64,000 nucleotides of DNA from assembly GCA_002419585.1 (NCBI GenBank), contig DIGJ01000034.1, forward strand, positions 1 through 64,000. The letters run 5' to 3'. Position 1 is the first letter of the stretch, and the number at the start of each line of letters is the position of its first letter. Positions 35,328 to 43,039 of this stretch are shown here, piece after piece. Source of the DNA: Lachnoclostridium sp. UBA5725. Lineage in GTDB: Bacteria; Bacillota; Clostridia; Lachnospirales; Lachnospiraceae. The translations under genes and the position numbers were made by a program. The notes below the pieces were generated by a model. That model was not told the DNA's origin. It did no database searches and saw only the letters and a program-made list of their open reading frames with translations.

Positions 35328-36452
35328 TTATTCTTCCCCTTTATATATACAAATTGTATCCTTTTTTACCTTTGACTCGTAAAGTGCTTTATCGGTGTCG
35401 ATTAGCAACTTTGTTGCATTCGTTTTGTTTGTATATTTTGCAATTCCAAAGCTGGCCGTTAAACCGAAATCAATTTTTTCCCCAATGTCTACCGCCTTAT
35501 ACCCTTGCTGTATTTTTTTACAGGTATCCATTACACTTGATATTGTGTAGTTCTTAAATAAAACACAAAATTCATCCCCGCCATAGCGAAATGGCACTGC
35601 ATCCTGACAATTTTCTTTTAGTACCTCACCAAATTTGATCAAGCACTGGTCTCCCGTTATATGGCCTAAGTTATCATTTAATTTCTTAAAATTATCTAAG
35701 TCAATCATTGCAAAGATATAGGAATTTTCCAAATCTTCTTCCATTTCATTCAATGCATTTCGCAGTGCCGTACGATTATTGATTCCCGTAAGTTCATCCG
35801 TTTGTATCTTTTGCTTTAGCTTATACCGTTCCATTTCTTTTTGAATGCTAGCCACATTTTTTTCTTTTTCAAAGTGTATTACTACCATACAGACTGCCGA
35901 AAAAGCAACCAAGATGGATAAGGAAACAACAAATTCCGCCATTCTAGTATCATTTTCAAATATACTGAGCTTTTCCGAATCCCATTTTATAAATAGCTCA
36001 GAAATAGTAACACTTGCGATACTCGTGATGGCAGTAATTGATGTTAGTTTATAATTACCATATATTATCGTTAGTAAAATAGGAATTGCAAATATAAAGT
36101 ACAAGGCAGAAAAGATAATATGTACTGAAAAAATAAGAAAGCAAATCATAACAAATGTTAAAGCGGTAATATAAATCTTTATATTCTGTGATAACCTGTC
36201 AATATGCAATGTTTTATAATTAATCGCAATGAATATTATATTGAGTGCGACCGGGGCCACAAGATATTTTAAGATATAATGAGGTATGGTTGTGTGTATC
36301 TGGCCTATTTTATACAAAAAAACACCCATAAAGCATTCCACAATAAATGTAAAGATAACTAATCCTACCGATGTTTTAAAATGCAGATATAACCACTTCT
36401 TATCAATTTTTTTATATTCACCTTGTATTTCTTTAATATATAACTGTTCCAT
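35328..36452 (-). CDS. Membrane diguanylate cyclase (GGDEF)
   Basis: A 374-residue protein with about six membrane helices in residues 25-200 and a C-terminal GGDEF domain (about 215-374). The active-site loop is intact (RYGGDEFCVLF) and DELTGINNRTALRNAL is the usual domain start. FAMIDLDNFKKLNDNLGH holds the metal-binding Asp. It should make c-di-GMP from two GTP. No RxxD inhibitory site is obvious before the loop. It ends about 20 bp before the cys operon promoter and is followed upstream by another c-di-GMP protein on the same strand. Confidence 0.9.
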   Translation of the reverse strand: MEQLYIKEIQGEYKKIDKKWLYLHFKTSVGLVIFTFIVECFMGVFLYKIGQIHTTIPHYILKYLVAPVALNIIFIAINYKTLHIDRLSQNIKIYITALTFVMICFLIFSVHIIFSALYFIFAIPILLTIIYGNYKLTSITAITSIASVTISELFIKWDSEKLSIFENDTRMAEFVVSLSILVAFSAVCMVVIHFEKEKNVASIQKEMERYKLKQKIQTDELTGINNRTALRNALNEMEEDLENSYIFAMIDLDNFKKLNDNLGHITGDQCLIKFGEVLKENCQDAVPFRYGGDEFCVLFKNYTISSVMDTCKKIQQGYKAVDIGEKIDFGLTASFGIAKYTNKTNATKLLIDTDKALYESKVKKDTICIYKGEE

Positions 36453-36479
36453 ACGGTTCCCCTTACTAATTGAATAAAA

Positions 36480-38270
36480 TTACACTACTTTCTTAACAAA
36501 TACGTTCACCAATTCGGGACAAAACTGAGCTCCCTTATTATGTAATAACTCTTCGATTGCAAATTCTTTTGATAATGCAGCTCGATAACTTCTCTCACTG
36601 ACCATTGCATCATAAGTATCTGCAATTGCAATAATTCTTGATTCCACTGGAATCTCTTCCTCTTTTAGCCCTTTGGGATAACCAGTGCCATCCCATCGTT
36701 CATGATGCGCCAATACATATTCGGCCATTTCAGACAAATCATTGACCGTACTAAGAATGCGATACCCAATCTCTGGGTGTTTTTTTATTTCCTCCCATTC
36801 ATCCTGGGTAAGCTTTCCAGGCTTGTTCAGTATTCCCTCTTCAATGGCTATTTTTCCGATGTCATGAAGCAATCCGACCAATTTTAACTCTTTTATCTTA
36901 TCCTCTGAGTATCCCAAAGCCTCCCCCATTTTTTCGCACAACTGGGATACTCTGCGAGAATGCAGTTCTTCTCTTTTATTTTTTTCATGCAAGGTAGTGA
37001 TAATGGTATTTATGGTTTTTCCTCGCATACTTGGACTTTCCAACAGTTTTTTCTTATACATATAACTTTCTGCTTTTTTATATGTATCCAGAAGATTTTC
37101 ATCTTCGTAATATTTTGTACTATACCCAATGGAAATTGACAACTCAATTGCATTTATCGTTTCATTTTTCGCCCTCTCATAGTAGTTATGAACAAGATTT
37201 TCCGCCATAGACAGGTCGGTATTTGGAGACAGTATAATAAATTCATCTCCTGATAATCTGCACACAACATCATTTGTGCGATATACCTTTTGCAATATTT
37301 GTGCCGTCTTTATGATATAGTTATCGCCAGCGGTATGTCCAAAGGAGTCATTGATTAATTTGAGCCCATTAATATCAGCAAGCGTAATGGTAAGTGGCAG
37401 ATATTTACTTTGATTTAGATGTACCATTTCTTGTTCAAAAAAACGTCGGTTGTATAATCCAGTCAGCTGATCATGAACACTTAAATACTGCAGTTTCTCC
37501 TCTGCTAATTTCCGCTTCGTTATATTGTTTACAATAACTGCTAATTGATTATCCATTGGCCGATAGGCTAAAATTTCATAATAGGTATTCGTTGTCTCTT
37601 TATATCGTTCGTAACTACAAGGCACTCCTGTTTTTATAGTATTTCGGATTGCAATTAAATGTTCTTGCTCATAATTCGGATGTACTTCTTTGAAGTATTT
37701 CCCGATTACCTGGATCCTTAATAAACCGGTTAGTTTCTCATGACAATCATTGGCATCAACCAGGCGGTAATCTAGGATGTCCTCCCCTTTCTTCCCTACA
37801 TACAATGCGATCCCTAGATTCATTTGATTAATTAACGCCTTATATTTTTCTTCACTAATCATTAGATTTTCACCATACTGCGTCAATTGATCAAATTGCG
37901 CTCGTAGTTCTTCCTCGTTTTGCGTAATCTGCTCGACATAGCTTTGAAGTTCTTCATTTGCAGCAACTAATTCTTCCTTGCTTGAGTTTAATGCACGCTC
38001 AGCCAGTTGCACTTTATTTACAAGTTTCTCAATTAACTGAAAGAGGATGATTGCAGTCACGATAACATATAAAAATCCCTTATATGTATTCACTAGATGT
38101 ATTATATTTTTGTTTTGAAACAAATGCATAACCGCAGAATCCGAAAAATAAATCCAGAAAAATCCAATCATCATATAGATCATACATATTTTAAAATACT
38201 CTTGTTTTAAAGAATCTATATTTTTGTTGATTCGAAATTTACATATTATATGATGCAATCTATGTTTCAT
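36480..38270 (-). CDS. PAS-GGDEF-HD-GYP c-di-GMP signalling protein
   Basis: A 596-residue protein. Two membrane helices (about 28-48 and 63-84) are followed by a coiled coil (about 85-140), a PAS domain (about 145-255), a GGDEF domain (about 260-410) and an HD-GYP domain (about 425-590). The GGDEF loop is RLSGDEF, a conservative change of the first Gly, so cyclase activity is possible. The HD-GYP half is complete: LVGLLHDIGKIAI, HHERWDGTGYPKGL and IADTYDAMVSERSYR. It may therefore both make and break c-di-GMP, or use the GGDEF as a sensor. It starts divergently from the GGDEF-EAL gene. Confidence 0.9.
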   Translation of the reverse strand: MKHRLHHIICKFRINKNIDSLKQEYFKICMIYMMIGFFWIYFSDSAVMHLFQNKNIIHLVNTYKGFLYVIVTAIILFQLIEKLVNKVQLAERALNSSKEELVAANEELQSYVEQITQNEEELRAQFDQLTQYGENLMISEEKYKALINQMNLGIALYVGKKGEDILDYRLVDANDCHEKLTGLLRIQVIGKYFKEVHPNYEQEHLIAIRNTIKTGVPCSYERYKETTNTYYEILAYRPMDNQLAVIVNNITKRKLAEEKLQYLSVHDQLTGLYNRRFFEQEMVHLNQSKYLPLTITLADINGLKLINDSFGHTAGDNYIIKTAQILQKVYRTNDVVCRLSGDEFIILSPNTDLSMAENLVHNYYERAKNETINAIELSISIGYSTKYYEDENLLDTYKKAESYMYKKKLLESPSMRGKTINTIITTLHEKNKREELHSRRVSQLCEKMGEALGYSEDKIKELKLVGLLHDIGKIAIEEGILNKPGKLTQDEWEEIKKHPEIGYRILSTVNDLSEMAEYVLAHHERWDGTGYPKGLKEEEIPVESRIIAIADTYDAMVSERSYRAALSKEFAIEELLHNKGAQFCPELVNVFVKKVV

Positions 38271-38398
38271 AAATTTCTCCTTTTCTATTTTTAATAGAAT
38301 TCTTTATATATTTTTCTTACACTACATTATATCTTATTTTTCTGCAAAAGAAATGATAATTTGACAAATATTCGCTACAATATTCGAAATTTGTTAAG

Positions 38399-38427
38399 TT
38401 GAAAAGAAATGTAAAATTTTGTATACT
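38399..38427 (+). promoter_or_regulatory. Promoter of the GGDEF-EAL gene
   Basis: TTGAAA (38399-38404), a 17-bp spacer and TATACT (38422-38427) form a good vegetative promoter. It leaves a leader of about 130 nt before the start at 38565. I looked for a c-di-GMP riboswitch in the leader and did not find one. Confidence 0.7.
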
Positions 38428-38564
38428 TATGGATAGTTACTCAAACGATTAAACGGAGGAAAAGGCTGAAAGAAATTCACTTTCGCCCTCACAAGTTTGC
38501 ACCTAAAATGTCCTGGGCGCAAACTTTATATGCGCAATATGCGTGCGCAAGAATGGAGAAAAAA

Positions 38565-41267
38565 ATGAATACGCAGGAGCAGAAAGCAATTTATATCACT
38601 CAGTTGCTTGGAGAATGTCTCTGGGAATATGACATGGAAACAGATGAATTAATCGAATACGGAAGTATATTTACGAAAAAAAATGGAAGCATCCTAAAAA
38701 ACTTTACTTCGTATTCTAATGTTAATCATTATATTTATCCAAAAGACAAAGAATTGTATGATTTATTTTGCAACGAATTGAAAACTGGTCGTCGATCCAT
38801 GCGGTTGGATATTCGTATTAAAAATGATGAAGGAAACTATATCTGGGTTCGTGTACATGGTACTACCATAAGAAATGAGAATCATCAAGTCGTAAAAATA
38901 ATAGGAAAAATTGAACCTGTCGATTCCTTAGATTCCAAACATCCTGAAATATCGAGTCAATCGAGCAGTGCGTCCTTAGAAACTTCCATTCAGGATTTTC
39001 TGGATGAAAAAAATGATGACGAACCATTTGGTTTTATTCTCATGGCTCTGGATTTCAATCAAAAAATTCGAGAAGTTTATGGAAATGCATTCTGTGATAC
39101 CATTATGGATGAGGCACTTCTTCGTATGCGATCCAATCTGGGGGAAGTTCTTTGTGAATGGATTGAGAATGATATGTTTGCAATCTTATTTAGAGCAGTG
39201 CATGATGAAGATGATCTTGTCCGACAAGCGATGCATGCAAAGCGTCTAGCAGGATCCATTTATACTGGATCTTCTCTTGCTGACATCACATTTTCAATCG
39301 GAATGACCTTGATTGCTAGTTTGGATACTCCTTATGAAACGATACGTAAAAAAGCCGATTTGGGCCTATTAACTGCCAAAAACCGTGGTCCAGACAGTTG
39401 GGATATCTATGGGTACTCTTCAAAACAGATTACCGATCGGCTCGAATGCGCAAAATCAGAAAATGTACCGTTCAAATACCAGCTTTCAAATACTTTTTTT
39501 ATATTTCAATCAGCACTTCATCTTTTGGAACAAAACGAATTATCTGAAAGTGTCTTAGATCGTTTATTACAAGATATTTGTCAAAAATTCAAAGGGAATT
39601 TTGGTTATATCGCACAATATAATACGTCAAAACAAAATTATGGCATTATACATCAATGGCGCGCACCCGAAGTTCGTGAAAATGCGCATTTATTAGCTGA
39701 ATTTCCAATGGAATTAATGCTGAAATATGAATCCTTTTTTGATGAAAATAGTCTCTTTCTTTGTAAAGACTTATCTGTTTTATCTAAAAAAGTTCCTTTA
39801 CTAAAAGAAACGATAAGTTTGGTTGGAATAAAATCATTTATCAGCTTTGCACTAAGAGAAGAATCAAAAATCATTGGGCACCTAAGCATTGGATTTACAA
39901 ACGAATTGCCCGATTTGCGTCCCCGTGATGTTAGTGCTTTTATCTTGATTGGACAGATCTTACAACTCATTCTTTACCGAAACAAGATGTATACACTTCA
40001 AATGAACGATTCCTGTGATAGTGTAACTGGACTTTATAATCTTACTGCTTTTATCAAAGAAGCCAATTTTATCTTAAGTCAAAATACAAATGATTCCTAT
40101 GCTTTGGTATACAGTGATATAAACAAATTCAAAGGATATAATGCAAATTATGGTTTTATCATCGGAAATCAAATACTAAAAAAATATGCAACCTATCTAA
40201 AGCAGTCGCTAAACAAAAATGAAATTGTTTCTCGCATTGAAAAGGATCACTTTGTTTCTCTTGTAAAGTATGAAGATGTGGTAGAACTAACGAACCGGCT
40301 AAAGTCAAAGCGAAGCAATGAAACCAGCGAAGATTTTTATCGTTTTGAATCGGTATATGGTATCTATTTAATAAAACCCGAAGACAGTGATGTCACAAAC
40401 TTGATTGACAAAGCCAATGTAGCCAGAAAGTCACTCAAAGGCTTTTCAGGTACGCATTGTGCCATTTACAATGAAAAGATGGCGAAACACGAACCAATTA
40501 CCAATGATCTAGAATCCGAACTTGGACGCGCCTTTAAGCAACGTGAATTTGTACCTTACTTTCAGACACAGTATGGTGTAGATGAACTACAACCAGTTTC
40601 TGCGGAAGTTCTGATCCGTTGGAACCATCCTTCTGGTAATGTACTGCTGCCAAATGAGTTTATGCCGTTTACATCCGAAAAAAATATCGGAGCAGAACTT
40701 GATTTTTTGATGCTCCGTTTTGGTTGTCGTCACATAAGAAAACGAATGGATCATGGCCTACATGTTTTGCCACTTAATTTTAACCTTAGTGCGATGCAAA
40801 TCATGAATCCTAGTTTTCTAAAGGAGCTAAAAAAAATACCCTCAAAATATCTGATTCCTGCTCATTATATTTCCTTTGAGATCACGGAAAAGATATTTGT
40901 AGATTATCCAGAGCAAATCAAATTCTTTATCTCCGAAATAAATCCACTTGGATATAAAATCATACTCGATGACTTTGGAAATACGTATTCATCCTTCAAC
41001 CTTTTAAAAGATATGGAAATTGACGGAATTAAGCTAGACACTGGTTTTATCCATCCAAAATTAGAAAATAAAAAAGACCGAATTATATTTGCTAAAATTA
41101 TAGAAATAGCAAAAGAACTCGGCCTTACTGTCTATTCGGAGGGTGTTGAAACCAAGGCACAGTACAACTTTTTAAAAGAAACTGGCTGTGACATCATCCA
41201 AGGATTTTTGTATTCAAAACCACTGGTCGTAGAATCGTATGAATCTTATATATTAGATAAACTTTAA
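38565..41267 (+). CDS. PAS-GGDEF-GAF-GGDEF-EAL protein, likely c-di-GMP phosphodiesterase
   Basis: I choose the ATG at 38565 because GGAG lies 6 nt upstream; the frame is open from 38508 but without a site. The product is 900 residues: a PAS-like fold (about 1-115), a degenerate GGDEF (about 130-275), a GAF-like region (about 290-440), a second degenerate GGDEF whose loop reads RIEKDHF, and an EAL domain (about 640-895). The EAL motif is EVL. The catalytic set is kept: AEVLIRW, NFNLSAMQ, FEITEKI, LDDFGNTYSS, IKLD, YSEGVETKAQ and IQGFLYSKPL. It therefore probably only hydrolyses c-di-GMP. Its stop shares TTAA with the ispF stop. Confidence 0.88.
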   Translation: MNTQEQKAIYITQLLGECLWEYDMETDELIEYGSIFTKKNGSILKNFTSYSNVNHYIYPKDKELYDLFCNELKTGRRSMRLDIRIKNDEGNYIWVRVHGTTIRNENHQVVKIIGKIEPVDSLDSKHPEISSQSSSASLETSIQDFLDEKNDDEPFGFILMALDFNQKIREVYGNAFCDTIMDEALLRMRSNLGEVLCEWIENDMFAILFRAVHDEDDLVRQAMHAKRLAGSIYTGSSLADITFSIGMTLIASLDTPYETIRKKADLGLLTAKNRGPDSWDIYGYSSKQITDRLECAKSENVPFKYQLSNTFFIFQSALHLLEQNELSESVLDRLLQDICQKFKGNFGYIAQYNTSKQNYGIIHQWRAPEVRENAHLLAEFPMELMLKYESFFDENSLFLCKDLSVLSKKVPLLKETISLVGIKSFISFALREESKIIGHLSIGFTNELPDLRPRDVSAFILIGQILQLILYRNKMYTLQMNDSCDSVTGLYNLTAFIKEANFILSQNTNDSYALVYSDINKFKGYNANYGFIIGNQILKKYATYLKQSLNKNEIVSRIEKDHFVSLVKYEDVVELTNRLKSKRSNETSEDFYRFESVYGIYLIKPEDSDVTNLIDKANVARKSLKGFSGTHCAIYNEKMAKHEPITNDLESELGRAFKQREFVPYFQTQYGVDELQPVSAEVLIRWNHPSGNVLLPNEFMPFTSEKNIGAELDFLMLRFGCRHIRKRMDHGLHVLPLNFNLSAMQIMNPSFLKELKKIPSKYLIPAHYISFEITEKIFVDYPEQIKFFISEINPLGYKIILDDFGNTYSSFNLLKDMEIDGIKLDTGFIHPKLENKKDRIIFAKIIEIAKELGLTVYSEGVETKAQYNFLKETGCDIIQGFLYSKPLVVESYESYILDKL

Positions 41268-41806
41268 TTTTTATTCCTGCAGCCCGAACATCCGCTACAG
41301 TCTTTTGTTTCCATCGGGTTGTAGGAATATTCTTTTATACTTTGAAGCGAGCAGATTGCCTGTGAAGAGATTCCTTCTCCAGCACCGGTAAAGCCAAGTC
41401 CCTCTTCAGTTGTCGCTTTTACGTTAACCTGCTCCACTTCTAATACTAGGGCGTTTGCGATATTCTCTCTCATCTTCTCAATGTATGGTAACATTTTCGG
41501 ATGCTGTGCAATTATGGTAGCATCAATATTTTCGATTACATACAAATGATCTTCTAAGAGTTTTCCTACCTGCTGTAATAATTTAATACTGGATGCTCCC
41601 TTATATGCTGGATCCGTATCAGGAAAATGCTTTCCGATATCGCCAAGAGCCGCTGCCCCTAACAGTGCATCCATGATCGCATGCAATAAAACATCCGCAT
41701 CCGAATGACCGAGCAAACCCTTTTCATATGGAATCTCTACGCCTCCTATAATCATTGCTCTGCCTTCTACTAATTTATGAACATCATATCCTATTCCAAC
41801 TCGCAT
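41264..41806 (-). CDS. ispF: 2-C-methyl-D-erythritol 2,4-cyclodiphosphate synthase
   Basis: The ATG at 41806 (MRVGIGYDVHKL) has GGAGGAG about 7 nt upstream. The product is 180 residues. Metal ligands are in GYDVH and LLGHSDADVLLHAIMDALLG; the end of the core has TEEGLGFTGAGEGISSQA. It forms the cyclic diphosphate in the MEP isoprenoid pathway. The usual length is about 157-160; here about 20 extra residues end in KDCSGCSGCRNKN, a Cys-rich tail not needed for catalysis. No ispD is nearby. Confidence 0.93.
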   Translation of the reverse strand: MRVGIGYDVHKLVEGRAMIIGGVEIPYEKGLLGHSDADVLLHAIMDALLGAAALGDIGKHFPDTDPAYKGASSIKLLQQVGKLLEDHLYVIENIDATIIAQHPKMLPYIEKMRENIANALVLEVEQVNVKATTEEGLGFTGAGEGISSQAICSLQSIKEYSYNPMETKDCSGCSGCRNKN

Positions 41807-41842
41807 TTTGTGCTCCTCCATAATTTAATTATACTTGCGTAC

Positions 41843-41873
41843 AAAAATAGGAAGCCAATTCGGCTTCCTATCA
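41843..41873 (-). terminator. Terminator of tRNA-Met
   Basis: A perfect GC-rich stem (ATAGGAAGCC and complement) with a 4-6 nt loop is followed by TTTTTG on the minus strand, directly after the tRNA. Confidence 0.9.
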
Positions 41874-41878
41874 AGTAG

Positions 41879-41952
41879 TAGCGGGAGGGGGATTTGAACC
41901 CTCGACACCACGGGTATGAACCGTGTGCTCTAGCCAACTGAGCTATCCCGCC
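41879..41952 (-). tRNA. tRNA-Met (anticodon CAU, elongator type)
   Basis: A 74-nt cloverleaf without encoded CCA. The acceptor GGCGGGA pairs with TCCCGCT with G-U at the end. The anticodon stem CACGG/CCGTG carries the loop TTCATAC. The T loop is TTCAAAT, with one A-C mismatch in the T stem. The paired first acceptor position and overall sequence fit elongator Met rather than initiator; a tRNA-Ile2 with modified CAU cannot be ruled out by eye. Confidence 0.9.
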
Positions 41953-41992
41953 ATTTATTCGCGTACCACGCCAAAACCGTGATACCTTATGT

Positions 41993-42021
41993 ATTATACT
42001 AACATGTACAGGCATTGTCAA
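41993..42021 (-). promoter_or_regulatory. Consensus promoter of tRNA-Met
   Basis: On the minus strand TTGACA (42021-42016), a 17-bp spacer and TATAAT (41998-41993) match the vegetative consensus at all twelve positions. Confidence 0.88.
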
Positions 42022-42032
42022 GCATTTTTTCC

Positions 42033-42060
42033 TTTACGGATGCAAATTATATGTTATAAT
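42033..42060 (+). promoter_or_regulatory. Likely promoter of the lipid kinase gene
   Basis: TATAAT (42055-42060) lies 34 bp before the ATG at 42095, with a weak TTTACG (42033-42038) 16 bp upstream. It is arranged back to back with the tRNA-Met promoter. Confidence 0.45.
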
Positions 42061-42094
42061 AAAGTAAGACAAAATTTACATAAAGGGAGAGCTT

Positions 42095-43039
42095 ATGTAT
42101 TACTTTATAATTAACCCTGCTTCGAAAAGCGGACTTGGCAAACGCTTGTGGACAGATCTAAGAGCAGAACTCGATAAACATGAAGTCGCTTATCAATATT
42201 ATTTCACAAAAAAGCAATTTCATGCAACTACACTGGTAAGAGAAATCCTTATGCACGAAGGAGCCAAACACATTATCGTAATCGGCGGTGATGGTACCTT
42301 AAATGAAGCCGCAAATGGATTTGATTCCTATGAGGATGCCACATTATCTTATATCCCGTCCGGATCTGGAAATGACTTTGCAAGAAGTATTCATCTTTCC
42401 AAGGAACCGCATGAACTACTTACTTCCATCCTTACAAGTGATACCCCAGCTCATTATGATCAGGGGCTTTGTGTCGTGACTCCTCCAAATAATATGGAAG
42501 ATTCTCTTTTTTTAAATGGACGTAAGTTTACGATAAGCTGTGGCATTGGTTTTGATGCTGCTATCTGTTACGAAGCTTTGCACTCAAACCTCAAGAAGGC
42601 TCTAAATAAAGTAAAACTTGGAAAACTAACCTATGGACTGATTGCATGTAAGCAAATCCTTTCCTACAAACTGGCCGATGCGCAAGTTTTAATCGATGGT
42701 AATATCATAAAAGAGTATCCTCGCATATTCTTCATTGCTGGTATGAATCAGCCCTATGAGGGAGGAGGTTTTCGGATGTCACCATCAGCCGTTCCGACCG
42801 ATGGCAAACTCTCCATTGCTATTTTTTATAACATGTCAAAACTAAAAGCAATCCTTATGCTTCCGCTCGTATTACTCGGTTTGCAATCGCATTTAAAAGG
42901 CTATGAAACCTTTGATTGTGAAACCATCCAAATAAAGACAGCGACTCCTTTAATTGTACATACAGATGGTGAATATGCTGGAACCACAAATCAGTTAACA
43001 CTTTCTATTCTACCGGAACAAATCACTTATTTAAGATAA
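42095..43039 (+). CDS. Diacylglycerol kinase-family lipid kinase (DagK/YegS-like)
   Basis: A 314-residue soluble kinase of the DAGK_cat family. FIINPASKSGLGKRLW is the opening motif, VIGGDGTLNEAANGF the catalytic GGDGT loop, and YIPSGSGNDFARSI the following nucleotide-binding segment. The C-terminal lobe has MNQPYEGGGFRMSPSA and VHTDGEYAG with the general-base Asp region. It phosphorylates diacylglycerol or a related lipid with ATP, recycling membrane lipid. GGGAG lies 6 nt upstream. Its last 9 nt overlap the sbcC 3' end, and its terminator lies inside sbcC. Confidence 0.9.
   Translation: MYYFIINPASKSGLGKRLWTDLRAELDKHEVAYQYYFTKKQFHATTLVREILMHEGAKHIIVIGGDGTLNEAANGFDSYEDATLSYIPSGSGNDFARSIHLSKEPHELLTSILTSDTPAHYDQGLCVVTPPNNMEDSLFLNGRKFTISCGIGFDAAICYEALHSNLKKALNKVKLGKLTYGLIACKQILSYKLADAQVLIDGNIIKEYPRIFFIAGMNQPYEGGGFRMSPSAVPTDGKLSIAIFYNMSKLKAILMLPLVLLGLQSHLKGYETFDCETIQIKTATPLIVHTDGEYAGTTNQLTLSILPEQITYLR

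Noticed and set aside
38428..38564. c-di-GMP riboswitch in the leader of the GGDEF-EAL gene
   Set aside because: I could not find the conserved GEMM helices or tetraloop-receptor segments.
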